From contig JAYZFQ010000141.1 of assembly GCA_036336695.1 (NCBI GenBank), positions 1 through 47,729 of the forward strand: a stretch of DNA of 47,729 bases. The letters run 5' to 3'. The notes under the pieces were generated by a model. That model made no database searches, was not told the origin of the DNA, and saw nothing but the letters and a program-made list of their open reading frames with translations. Shown piece after piece: positions 1 to 6,743 of this stretch; position 1 is the stretch's first letter, and each line of letters begins with the position of its first letter. Position numbers and translations under genes: made by a program. This DNA is from GCA-2729515 sp036336695 (GTDB lineage: Bacteria > Myxococcota_A > UBA9160 > SMWR01).

Positions 1-1
1 G

Positions 2-406
2 GACGTGCGCTGGCTCCTGCGGATCCCGGCGCTCGGCGTGCTGCTCTCGCTCCCGTGCCTCCTCGGCGTGTGCCTGTGGCCCACGCCTTTCGGGGCCATG
101 GCGTTCGCGATTCCGTCGGGCCTGCTCGGTGCCGGCTGGGCGCCGCCCTGTTACTCGGTGGTCCAGAACCTCGTACCGCCGCCGATGCGGGCCGTGGCCG
201 CCGCCGTGTTGATCTTCTTCATCACCATGCTTGGAATGGGCCTCGGCCCCCAGGTCGTGGGCTTCATCAACGACTGGCTCGAACCGAGTTTCGGAAACCT
301 CGCGGTGCGGTGGAGCCTCGTGATCGTGCTCTCGACCAGCGTGGTCGGAGCGTGGTTGTTGGCCCTGGGCGCGCGGCGGCTCCCCGAAGAACTCGAATCC
401 ATTTAA
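2..406 (+). CDS. MFS transporter, C-terminal part (cut by window start)
   Basis: About 134 residues of the C-terminal half of a polytopic transporter of the major facilitator type. The reading frame is open to the left edge, so the real start lies outside the window. Several hydrophobic segments are visible, separated by short charged loops, and a conserved-looking 'PPPMRAVAAA' loop followed by a glycine-rich helix resembles MFS helices 10-12. The protein ends with a short charged tail. Its stop codon overlaps, tail to tail, the stop of the minus-strand thiamine-binding-type gene. The substrate cannot be read from this fragment; a spinster-like or sugar-phosphate-like transporter is possible. 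Confidence 0.75.
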   Translation, partial: DVRWLLRIPALGVLLSLPCLLGVCLWPTPFGAMAFAIPSGLLGAGWAPPCYSVVQNLVPPPMRAVAAAVLIFFITMLGMGLGPQVVGFINDWLEPSFGNLAVRWSLVIVLSTSVVGAWLLALGARRLPEELESI

Positions 407-714
407 CCCGCTCGGTCGGCGAGCGCCGCCTCGGCAGCAAGCACCTTTCCTTCCATGGTCATGGCCTTGTCGCGCCGCTCGTCGATCTTGATGACCGTGC
501 CGACGCGAACCGCTCCCTCGGCAAACACCGCCTCCTGCATCCGGCGGATCACGGCGAAGACCTCCTCGACTTCGCCCTCGAGCGTCGTGAACATGGAATC
601 GAGCTTCCAACGCACCTTGTCCTGGCCTTCGAGAACTGCGAGCGCGGCAGCGACGTGACGTGAAACGCTCGGACCGTCTCCGGTCGGTGCAATGCTGACG
701 GCAGCAATCGCCAT
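403..714 (-). CDS. MTH1187/YkoF-type thiamine-binding protein (DUF77)
   Basis: A 103-residue protein matching the small MTH1187/YqgV family (alpha/beta ferredoxin-like fold, thiamine-binding superfamily). It starts MAIAAVSIAPTGDGPSVSRH, and the central 'MFTTLEGEVEEVFAVIRRM' segment is typical of the family. The ATG at 714 is chosen over longer in-frame starts because a strong AGGAGG lies just upstream (718-723) and the family starts here. That ribosome-binding site sits on top of the folK stop codon, so the gene is probably translated after folK in one minus-strand operon. Family members are thought to bind thiamine or related compounds, but a precise role is not settled. Confidence 0.8.
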   Translation of the reverse strand: MAIAAVSIAPTGDGPSVSRHVAAALAVLEGQDKVRWKLDSMFTTLEGEVEEVFAVIRRMQEAVFAEGAVRVGTVIKIDERRDKAMTMEGKVLAAEAALADRAG

Positions 715-722
715 GACTCCTC

Positions 723-1223
723 CTAGCTTGTGAAAGACCGTACGCCGGCGCGTCCCGCCTTTTTGGCGAGCACCGCGACCGTTTCGCCCAGGATCGGGTG
801 CACCGCGTCGGGGGCAACGTCTGCAAGCGGAACCAGCACGAACGGCCGTTGGTGCATGCGGGGGTGGGGGACGACGAGATCGACAGCATCCCATTGTTCG
901 GCGCCGTAAAGCAGGAGATCCAGATCCAGCGTGCGCGGCGCATCCAGGCCGCCCTCGCGCGTGCGACCCGCGCGCGCCTCGATGGCCTGAAGCAGGTCGA
1001 GGAGCGCCCGGGCCGAGAGCGTCGTGGCGGCGGTGAGCGCGGCATTCAGGAAAGCGCCCTGCACCGGCCCCCCCACCGGGTCCGTCTCGTAGATGGAAGA
1101 AACCGAATCCACTCGGACCCCGGGCGCGCGCTGCAGGTCGGAGATCGCGCGTTCCAGGTGCGACACCCGGTCGCCCAGGTTCGAACCCAGCGCAATGCAG
1201 GCCCGTGTCTCGTGCGCCGCCAC
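723..1223 (-). CDS. folK: 2-amino-4-hydroxy-6-hydroxymethyldihydropteridine diphosphokinase
   Basis: HPPK transfers pyrophosphate from ATP to 6-hydroxymethyl-dihydropterin in folate synthesis. The 166 residues are full length. Family motifs are visible: the N-terminal 'ALGSNLGDR', 'SIYETDPVGGPVQGAFLNA' and the metal-binding/catalytic 'RTLDLDLLLYG' followed by 'VPHPRMHQRPFVLVPL'. The start is GTG (MAAHETRACIALGSN) with no Shine-Dalgarno. A TAGACT hexamer ends 6 nt upstream, suggesting a leaderless transcript. It is divergent from the aminotransferase gene with 30 bases between starts, and is followed by the thiamine-binding-type gene. Confidence 0.95.
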   Translation of the reverse strand: MAAHETRACIALGSNLGDRVSHLERAISDLQRAPGVRVDSVSSIYETDPVGGPVQGAFLNAALTAATTLSARALLDLLQAIEARAGRTREGGLDAPRTLDLDLLLYGAEQWDAVDLVVPHPRMHQRPFVLVPLADVAPDAVHPILGETVAVLAKKAGRAGVRSFTS

Positions 1224-1229
1224 CCCGCG

Positions 1230-1245
1230 AGTCTACAGCTACAAT
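1230..1245. promoter_or_regulatory. Face-to-face -10 elements for folK and the aminotransferase
   Basis: Within 30 bases two -10-like hexamers point outward: TAGACT on the minus strand (1235 to 1230), 6 nt from the folK GTG, and TACAAT on the plus strand (1240-1245), 8 nt from the aminotransferase GTG. Neither start has a Shine-Dalgarno. A transcription start about 7 nt after each hexamer would put the mRNA 5' end at or next to the start codon. No convincing -35 boxes were recognised; each would lie inside the opposite gene. Confidence 0.45.
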
Positions 1246-1253
1246 GCGTCGCC

Positions 1254-2564
1254 GTGGCCGCCCCTCCTACGCTTCCGCCCTCGCACGCCTGCACCCCGCC
1301 GACGCTACCCCCCGAAGTCGTGTCCGACGTGCCCGGCCCGCGCTCGCGAGCGCTCGCGGAACGGCTCGCTGCCGTGGAAAGCCGCAACGTCACTGCACTC
1401 GAACCACGGCCGATCTTCTGGGAGCGCGCTGTCGGGGCCAACGTCTGGGACGTAGACGGCAACCGCTACGTCGATCTCACCGCGGCTTTCGGCGTTGCCA
1501 ACGTGGGGCACGCCCATCCGCGCGTCGTAGAAGCCGTCGCGGACCAGGCCGACCGCCTGCTCCACGGCATGGGAGACGTCCATCCATCGGACGTCAAAGT
1601 GGCGCTGCTCGAAGAGTTGGCGCGCCGCTTTCCCGGCGGGGGGGACTGCCGCAGCATCCTCGGCACCTCGGGTTCGGACGCCGTCGAGAGCGCGCTCAAG
1701 ACGACCCTGCTCGCCACGGGCCGCCCGGGGGTCATCGCCTTCGAATCCGGCTACCACGGTCTTGCGCTCGGCGCGCTCGATGCGACCTGGCGACCCTTCT
1801 TTCGCGAACCCTTCAACGCCAGGCTGCCGCAAACCACCGTGTTCGCCCGCTTCGGAGACGTCGAAGACGTCCGGCGCGCCGCCCGGGACGCGGCGCAACC
1901 GATCGGAGCCGTGCTCGTCGAGCCGATCCAGGGACGCGGCGGCGACCGCATCCCCCCGGAAGGCTTCCTCACGGCGTTGCGTGCGCTGTGCGACGAAGAG
2001 GGCTGGCTGCTCGTGTTGGACGAGATCTACACGGGATTCGGGCGCACCGGACGCTGGTTCGCGTGTGAACACGAGAACGTCGTGCCCGACCTCCTCTGCG
2101 TCGGGAAGGGCCTGGCTTCCGGAATGCCCTTGTCGGCCTGCATCGGACGCAGCTCGGTGATGGACGCCTGGCCGACGTCCCGGGGAGAAGCGCTGCACAC
2201 GTGGACCTTCCTCGGACATCCCGCCGGCTGTGCGGCGGCGCTGGCCTCCCTCGCGGTGATCGAGCAAGAGCGACTCGTGGAACGCGCCGCCGCGACGGGC
2301 ACCCGCACACTTTCCCATCTGCGCAACCGGATGGGTTCGAACCCCGACGTCGCCGACGTGCGCGGACGGGGCCTGCTGATCGGGGTCGAATTCGAAGACC
2401 CGACCCACGCCCAGGCCGTCTGTGCACGTGCTCTTTCTCGGGGAATCATTGCACTCCCTTCCGGCGACCGCGGTGAAGTGGTCTCCATCACGCCGCCGCT
2501 CGCGATCGATCCCGACGTGCTCGAACGCGCGTGCGACGTGCTCGACGAATCCAGTAACCCATGA
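1254..2564 (+). CDS. Class III (PLP-dependent) aminotransferase
   Basis: Full-length fold-type I aminotransferase of 436 residues, related to 4-aminobutyrate/ornithine-type and omega-transaminases. Visible landmarks: 'WDVDGNRYVDLTAAFG' near residue 65, 'GTSGSDAVESALK' (PLP phosphate region, about 137), 'GYHG' (167), 'DEIYTGFGRTG' (256) and 'VGKGLASGMPLSA' with the Schiff-base lysine at K285. GTG 1254 was chosen because it follows a TACAAT hexamer; GTG 1320 or 1329 are alternatives that still keep the domain. Its TGA overlaps the ATG of the LuxE-like gene (ATGA), so the two are translationally coupled. The amino donor and acceptor cannot be told from sequence. Being coupled to acyl-reducing enzymes suggests an aldehyde or ketone from lipid metabolism as acceptor. 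Confidence 0.9.
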   Translation: MAAPPTLPPSHACTPPTLPPEVVSDVPGPRSRALAERLAAVESRNVTALEPRPIFWERAVGANVWDVDGNRYVDLTAAFGVANVGHAHPRVVEAVADQADRLLHGMGDVHPSDVKVALLEELARRFPGGGDCRSILGTSGSDAVESALKTTLLATGRPGVIAFESGYHGLALGALDATWRPFFREPFNARLPQTTVFARFGDVEDVRRAARDAAQPIGAVLVEPIQGRGGDRIPPEGFLTALRALCDEEGWLLVLDEIYTGFGRTGRWFACEHENVVPDLLCVGKGLASGMPLSACIGRSSVMDAWPTSRGEALHTWTFLGHPAGCAAALASLAVIEQERLVERAAATGTRTLSHLRNRMGSNPDVADVRGRGLLIGVEFEDPTHAQAVCARALSRGIIALPSGDRGEVVSITPPLAIDPDVLERACDVLDESSNP

Positions 2565-3667
2565 GCTCCGACCCCCGCCGCGCGGAACTCGATGCGAAAG
2601 TCCTCGAATGGATCGAAGAGCCGCTCTGGGGCACGGACGACGAGCGCTTCGACACGCTCGCCCTCGCCCTCTTCGCGTTCCAGTTCGAACACTGCCTGCC
2701 ATACCGTCGTTTCTGCGAAAACCGCGGGCGGACCCCGGAAGACGTCCAAACCTGGGTCGAAATTCCGCCCGTACCCACGGGTGCGTTCAAGGAAATGCCC
2801 CTGCATTCTTTTCCAGCGGACCGCCTCGCTCATGTCTTTCGCACGAGCGGTACGTCCCTCGAACGCCGGGGAGAACTCCACCTGGACACCCTCGCGCTCT
2901 ACGAGGCCTCGCTCCTCGTCCCCTTCCAACGCTTCCTGCTCCCGGACCTTCACACCGACCGGGAGCCGCTGATCTACGCCCTAGCCCCTTCGCCGGCCGA
3001 GGTCCGCGACTCGTCCCTGTCGCACATGTTTGCAGTCGCAATTCGCGAGATCGGAGCCGAAGGCAGCCGCTTCTTCCTGAGCGACGGTGGACTCGAACTC
3101 GACGCCTTGCTCGAAGCGATGGACCGTGTCCCCACCGACCGGCCCGTCCTGCTGGGCGGCACGGCGTTCGCCTTCGTTCACCTGGTCGATGCCCTCGCGC
3201 AACGCAATGCGCGGCTGGAACTGCCCGTCTCCGTCCGCATCATGGAAACGGGCGGCTTCAAGGGGCGCTCCAGGAGCATGCCCCGCCCCGAGTTGTACGA
3301 AAGATTGGAGGACGCCCTCGGGGTGTCGGTCGACCGCATCGTCAACCAGTACGGCATGACAGAACTCGGGAGCCAGTTCTACGACTCCATCCTGAGGGAA
3401 CCCGGCGCCGTCCGGCGCAAGCTCGCACCGCCTTGGACCCGGGTGCGCATCGTGGAACCCGCGAGCCATCGCGACGTGAGCGCGGAAGCAACCGGCACGC
3501 TCGTCATCACGGATCTCGCCAACACGGGAAGCATCAGTGCGATACAAACCGCCGACCTCGGCCGCTCCATCTTGGAAGGCTTCGAAGTCCTGGGCCGCGA
3601 ACCCGGCGCCGAAGAACGCGGCTGCTCGATCGCCGCCGACGAACTCCTGGACACAGGGAAGACATGA
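2561..3667 (+). CDS. LuxE-like acyl-protein synthetase
   Basis: A 368-residue protein of the LuxE/PaaK-like adenylating family. In the lux fatty-acid reductase complex LuxE activates a fatty acid with ATP and carries it as a thioester on a cysteine close to the C-terminus. Seen here: 'VFRTSGTSLERRGELHLD' (nucleotide-binding TSGT motif), 'RIMETGGFKGRSR', 'NQYGMTELGSQFY' (the YGMTE adenylation motif), and a C-terminal 'EERGCSIAADELL' whose C355 is at the place expected for the acyl-carrying cysteine. It starts in an ATGA overlap with the aminotransferase. Its last codons (GKT stop) form the first unit of a 38-bp repeat that leads into the LuxC-like gene. No luciferase genes are present, so a role outside bioluminescence is likely. 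Confidence 0.88.
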   Translation: MSSDPRRAELDAKVLEWIEEPLWGTDDERFDTLALALFAFQFEHCLPYRRFCENRGRTPEDVQTWVEIPPVPTGAFKEMPLHSFPADRLAHVFRTSGTSLERRGELHLDTLALYEASLLVPFQRFLLPDLHTDREPLIYALAPSPAEVRDSSLSHMFAVAIREIGAEGSRFFLSDGGLELDALLEAMDRVPTDRPVLLGGTAFAFVHLVDALAQRNARLELPVSVRIMETGGFKGRSRSMPRPELYERLEDALGVSVDRIVNQYGMTELGSQFYDSILREPGAVRRKLAPPWTRVRIVEPASHRDVSAEATGTLVITDLANTGSISAIQTADLGRSILEGFEVLGREPGAEERGCSIAADELLDTGKT

Positions 3668-3705
3668 ACTCCGAGGCCTCGCCCGGGGGCGGAGGGAAGA
3701 CATGA
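3664..3705 (+). CDS. 13-codon mini-ORF 1 in the luxE-luxC junction repeat
   Basis: Starts at the ATG overlapping the LuxE-like stop (ATGA) and reads 13 codons (MNSEASPGGGGKT) before a TGA that overlaps the ATG of mini-ORF 2. It has its own AGGGAAG ribosome-binding site. The peptide is a by-product of repeat duplication: its 'GKT stop' end copies the last codons of the LuxE-like gene. I do not propose a function for the peptide. Its likely effect is to pass ribosomes on by termination-reinitiation. Confidence 0.4.
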   Translation: MNSEASPGGGGKT

Positions 3706-3743
3706 ACTCCGCGGCCCCGCTCGGGGGCGGAGGGAAGACATGA
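3702..3743 (+). CDS. 13-codon mini-ORF 2 in the luxE-luxC junction repeat
   Basis: Second copy of the mini-ORF (MNSAAPLGGGGKT), opening in an ATGA overlap with mini-ORF 1 and closing in an ATGA overlap with the LuxC-like start at 3740. The ribosome-binding site is AGGGAAG. It differs from mini-ORF 1 at three residues. Coding function is doubtful; a translational relay is the simplest reading. Confidence 0.4.
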   Translation: MNSAAPLGGGGKT

Positions 3744-4981
3744 ACCCCGACGCCTTGCGCGAGCGACGGATGCGGCTGGACGACGCCGGCCAAGCCCTGC
3801 GCGCGAGACCGAAGGGCGAGAGCCTCGACGCGCTGTGCCGCACCCTCGACGCCTGGAGCGACCCCGAGTCTCGCTGGAGGAAACGGCTCGCGCAGCAACT
3901 TCCCCCAGCCACCGGCTTTTCGCCAGAAACCGTCCAGGAGGGCCTGCGCATCGCCCTCGCCCAGTGGAACGGCGCCGCGCTCCGCGAACTCGTGAAGCAG
4001 GAGCGCTGCACGGAAACCGCAGGCCTGGGAACCACCGCGCTCTTCCTCGCCGGGTCGATTCCGATGCCGAGTCTCGTCCAGATGCTGGCGCCGCTCGTCG
4101 TGGGGGCGCCCGTTCTCGCAAAGAGCGCGGCGCGCGATCCGGTCACCCCCGGCCTGGTGGCCGCATCGATCGCCGAGGCAGACCCGCTGCTGGGCGAATG
4201 CGTGGCCGCCGTGCAGTTTCCGGGGGAGGACACCGCCTGCGTGGGGGAACTCCTCGCCTGCCCCTGCATCGTGGCCACGGGATCCGACGAGACCGTCGCC
4301 GCAATTCGCGACCGGGTTCCCGCCGGGGCGCACCTCGTCGAGCACGGACACCGCCTTTCCCTCGCCGCCCTCGGTACGGATGTCACCCGCGGCAACGCAC
4401 TCGACGATGTAGCTGCGCGGCTCGCGCTCGACATCGCGCTCTGGGACCAACTGGGTTGCCTGTCGCCGATCGCCGTGTACGTGGTGGGGGAGCACGCCGC
4501 GGCCGCTGTGGCCGAGGCGCTCGCCGAGAAGCTCGGCGCCCTGGAGGCCCGGATGCCCCGGGGAAGCGTCGACCCTGCGGCGGCCAACGCGTTCGCCCAG
4601 GCGAGAGCCGAAGCCGAAATGCGCGCTGCCTCGGGCATGGTTCGGCTCTACGCGGACCCTGCCGACGCCTGGGCGGTGGTGCTCGAGCCCGCTGCCGCGC
4701 TGCGACCGGCTCCGCTGCACCGCTTCGTCCGCGTGTTTCCCGTGGTCGATGCGGCCGACGTCGCCCGCGCCGCGTCTCCCTATGCACCGCACCTGGCGGG
4801 CATTGCCGCCGAGGGGTTCGAATCGGAGAGCGCAGCCCTGAACACCGCCTTGCGCGCGCTGGGAGCGCCTAGGATCTGCCCACCCGGCACCCTCCAAGCC
4901 CCGCCCCTCGATTGGAACCGCGACGGACACGGTGTGCTCCGCTCGCTCACCGGTTCCCCCACCGACACGGGCGCGGTGTAG
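3740..4981 (+). CDS. LuxC-like long-chain acyl-CoA/acyl-protein reductase
   Basis: A 413-residue member of the LuxC family (aldehyde-dehydrogenase fold). LuxC reduces an activated fatty acyl group to aldehyde with NADPH through a cysteine thioester. Here the segment 'DQLGCLSPIAVYV' matches the family's active-site region and places the catalytic cysteine at C240. 'AGSIPMPSLVQMLAPLVVGAPVLAK' (about 105-128) and 'GSDETVAAIRDRV' fit the cofactor-binding half. It lies directly after the LuxE-like gene, as in lux operons, but with the aminotransferase in place of luxD/luxAB. The start is the third ATG of the 38-bp array. The TAG stop is also the first half of a TAGGCT hexamer in front of the next gene. 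Confidence 0.87.
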   Translation: MNPDALRERRMRLDDAGQALRARPKGESLDALCRTLDAWSDPESRWRKRLAQQLPPATGFSPETVQEGLRIALAQWNGAALRELVKQERCTETAGLGTTALFLAGSIPMPSLVQMLAPLVVGAPVLAKSAARDPVTPGLVAASIAEADPLLGECVAAVQFPGEDTACVGELLACPCIVATGSDETVAAIRDRVPAGAHLVEHGHRLSLAALGTDVTRGNALDDVAARLALDIALWDQLGCLSPIAVYVVGEHAAAAVAEALAEKLGALEARMPRGSVDPAAANAFAQARAEAEMRAASGMVRLYADPADAWAVVLEPAAALRPAPLHRFVRVFPVVDAADVARAASPYAPHLAGIAAEGFESESAALNTALRALGAPRICPPGTLQAPPLDWNRDGHGVLRSLTGSPTDTGAV

Positions 4982-4991
4982 GCTACGGCCC

Positions 4992-6092
4992 GTGCGCGCA
5001 CTGGTGATCGGGGGAACAGGACCGACGGGCCACTTCATCGTGAACGGTCTCCGCGAGCGCGGTTACCGGGTCGCGATCCTGCACCGCGGCGAACACGAAA
5101 TTCCGGAGATCCCGGACGACGTGGAGCACCTTCACGCGGATCCCTACTCCGAAGCCGCGCTCCGGGAGATCTTCACCGAGCGGACTTACGACGTCTGCGT
5201 AGCAACCTACGGGAGACTCCGCGCCACGGCCGCCGTCACCGCTGGCAAGGTCGGGCGCTTCATTTCCGTGGGCGGCGCCCCCGCCTACAGGGGCTACATG
5301 GATCCCGAACTCTACGAACCCCCGGGCCTGCCGGTCCCGCTGCCGGAAAGCGCGCCCCTGGTCGAGCGCAAAGAAGAAGACGCGAAGGGCTACCGCATCA
5401 TGCGCACGGAGCAGGCTGTCTTCGCCGCGCATCCCTCCGCTTCTCACTTCCGCTACCCGTACGTGTACGGTCCCTATCAACTCCTGCCACGCGAGTGGTG
5501 CATTGTCCGCCGCATTCGGGACGGCCGCCGCCACATCGTTCTGGCCGACGGGGGCCTGACACTCCACCACTTCGGCTACGCCGGGAACGTCGCCCACGCG
5601 GTGCTGCTCGCAGTCGACCGGCCCGAAGCCTCCGCGGGCCAGATCTACCACTGCGCCGACGAAGAAGTCCTCAGCGTGCGGCAGGTCGTCGAAATCGTGG
5701 CGAGCGCCCTCGGTGCGAAACTCGAAATCGTCTCCCTGCCCTGGGAACTCGCGATCCCGGCCCGGCCCCTGGTGATGCAGCCGCTGAACCACCACCGCGT
5801 GTTCGACCTCACCAAGCTCAAGCGGGACCTCGGCTACCGCGACGTCCTGCCAGCGCGCCAGGCCCTCGCGACCACGGCGCGCTGGCTGATGGAACATCCC
5901 CCGGAACCTGGCGGGACCGAGGAGGTCGCCCTCACCGACCCGTTCGACTACGCGGCCGAAGACCGGCTGATCGAAGCCTGGCGACAGGCGGTGGCCGCGC
6001 TGCCCGACATCCGCTTCGACCCGGAGCCCGGACTCACCCTCTCCTACAGCGGCCCGGGCGGGCGGCCGCCCAGCCAGACCGAATTCGAATAG
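4992..6092 (+). CDS. NAD-dependent epimerase/dehydratase family protein
   Basis: A 366-residue extended-SDR-type protein. The N-terminal 'ALVIGGTGPTGHFIVNGL' is a Rossmann GxxGxxG dinucleotide site. 'RFISVGGAPAYRGYMDP' and 'YPYVYGPYQLLPREW' correspond to substrate-site segments, although the usual YxxxK is not clear (YRIMRTEQ lies nearby). The GTG at 4992 was chosen over an upstream in-frame ATG (4932) because the Rossmann motif then starts at residue 5 and the luxC stop lies 10 bases upstream. There is no Shine-Dalgarno, and TAGGCT ends 7 nt before the GTG. It could modify the product of the LuxE/LuxC/aminotransferase enzymes; substrate unknown. Confidence 0.82.
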   Translation: MRALVIGGTGPTGHFIVNGLRERGYRVAILHRGEHEIPEIPDDVEHLHADPYSEAALREIFTERTYDVCVATYGRLRATAAVTAGKVGRFISVGGAPAYRGYMDPELYEPPGLPVPLPESAPLVERKEEDAKGYRIMRTEQAVFAAHPSASHFRYPYVYGPYQLLPREWCIVRRIRDGRRHIVLADGGLTLHHFGYAGNVAHAVLLAVDRPEASAGQIYHCADEEVLSVRQVVEIVASALGAKLEIVSLPWELAIPARPLVMQPLNHHRVFDLTKLKRDLGYRDVLPARQALATTARWLMEHPPEPGGTEEVALTDPFDYAAEDRLIEAWRQAVAALPDIRFDPEPGLTLSYSGPGGRPPSQTEFE

Positions 6093-6102
6093 GCAACTAC
6101 TC

Positions 6103-6119
6103 TTTCAAATAACTGTTTT
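6103..6119 (-). promoter_or_regulatory. AT-rich motif shared with the acs downstream region
   Basis: Read on the minus strand this is AAAACAGTTATTTGAAA. A very similar AAAACAGTTACTTAAAG lies on the plus strand at 33090-33106, 14 of 17 bases identical. Both are AT-rich islands in otherwise GC-rich DNA, within about 15 bases after a stop codon. It may be a regulator site or a transcript-end element. No known motif was recognised. Confidence 0.3.
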
Positions 6120-6172
6120 CAAAGCGTTTTTTAAGCATCTGTCGAGGTGGGGCTCGAATTCAGCCCGGGAAA

Positions 6173-6208
6173 GTCCGATATTTACAGTACCGATTTGGTC
6201 CGATATCG
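6173..6208. promoter_or_regulatory. Candidate operator upstream of the Rrf2-suf operon
   Basis: GTCCGATAT occurs twice as a direct repeat (6173-6181 and 6198-6206). The outer parts also form an inverted repeat, CGATAT at 6176-6181 facing ATATCG at 6203-6208. The region precedes the duplicated start of the Rrf2 gene and is the only sizeable non-coding stretch before the suf operon. It is a plausible autoregulatory site for the Rrf2 protein, but it does not match an IscR consensus that I can confirm. Confidence 0.3.
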
Positions 6209-6313
6209 TTCCGCGTCCCGGAGGGCAGGAAGATGATTCGACTGAGCCAACCTTCTGACCGTTCCGCGTCCCGGAGGGCAGGAAGATGATTCGACTGAGC
6301 CGACTTTCTGACT
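6208..6313 (+). repeat. 53-bp tandem duplication of the Rrf2 gene RBS and start
   Basis: Two adjacent 53-base units (6208-6260 and 6261-6313) are identical at 50 of 53 positions. Each holds GGAGGGCAGGAAG followed by ATG and the first nine codons of the Rrf2 gene. The second copy is the true start; the first is out of frame with it. The near identity suggests a recent duplication. Confidence 0.93.
6233..6289 (+). CDS. 18-codon leader ORF ahead of the suf regulator
   Basis: The ATG in the first duplicated unit reads MIRLSQPSDRSASRRAGR and stops at TGA 6287-6289, which overlaps the Rrf2 ATG at 6286 (ATGA). It has the same GGAGGGCAGGAAG ribosome-binding region as the real gene. The peptide repeats the start of the regulator (MIRLSRLSD) and then runs out of frame. 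It is rich in Ser and Arg and has no cysteine. It could couple or dampen translation of the regulator by reinitiation. Confidence 0.45.
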   Translation: MIRLSQPSDRSASRRAGR

Positions 6314-6741
6314 ACGGCATCGTGCTCATGGCCCACCTGGCGGGGCTCGATCGCGACGACCCCCACGCCGCCCGCGAGATCGCCGCGGCCGCGGGCCTGC
6401 CCCTGCCGGTGGCGAGCAAACTCCTCAAGGCGCTCGCCCGGGAAGGGCTGCTGGTCTCCCACCGCGGGGCGAAGGGCGGTTACACCCTGGCGCGTCGCCC
6501 GGAGGAGATCAGCACGGCCCAGATGATCACGGCCCTGGAAGGACCGATCGGTCTCACCGAGTGCACCGTGCACCCGGGAGAATGCGCCCAGGAATCCAGT
6601 TGCCACGTGCGCGAGCCCTGGCAGCGAATCAACGACGTGGTGCGAACGGCGCTGTCCGAAGTGAGCCTGGCGGACCTGGCACAACCGCCCCGGGGTGCGC
6701 AGACCTTGCCGCTCGCCGCCGAACACCGCTTGGGGAACTGA
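6286..6741 (+). CDS. Rrf2-family SUF system Fe-S regulator
   Basis: A 151-residue winged-helix Rrf2 protein of the type that controls suf operons in proteobacteria. The N-terminal 'LSRLSDYGIVLMAHLA' and the wing 'HRGAKGGYTLAR' are characteristic. Three cysteines, C93, C100 and C106, sit where IscR carries its [2Fe-2S] cluster ligands. The protein probably senses Fe-S status and represses or activates the downstream suf genes. It is the first gene of the operon, with its stop 2 bases before the sufB GTG. Its start lies in the second unit of a 53-bp duplication, preceded by an 18-codon leader ORF. Confidence 0.92.
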   Translation: MIRLSRLSDYGIVLMAHLAGLDRDDPHAAREIAAAAGLPLPVASKLLKALAREGLLVSHRGAKGGYTLARRPEEISTAQMITALEGPIGLTECTVHPGECAQESSCHVREPWQRINDVVRTALSEVSLADLAQPPRGAQTLPLAAEHRLGN

Positions 6742-6743
6742 AG

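Larger units (their letters stand above)
3655..3760 (+). repeat. 38-bp tandem repeat duplicating an RBS-ATG junction
   Basis: The string AGGGAAGACATGAAC begins at 3655, 3693 and 3731, an exact 38-base period. Units one and two are nearly identical over their full length; the third runs into the LuxC-like coding region and diverges. Each unit carries a ribosome-binding site (AGGGAAG) and an ATG (3664, 3702, 3740). Because 38 is not a multiple of 3, every ATG is in a different frame. Each frame closes at a TGA that overlaps the next ATG, so the array makes two 13-codon ORFs between luxE and luxC. Confidence 0.92.

Noticed and set aside
1254..4981. Bioluminescence operon
   Set aside because: LuxE- and LuxC-like genes are present but luxA, luxB and luxD are not, and the LLM protein at 40727 is far away and of a different subgroup.
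2981..5038. 685-codon minus-strand ORF
   Set aside because: Antisense to the LuxE-like and LuxC-like genes; no domain recognised in its translation.
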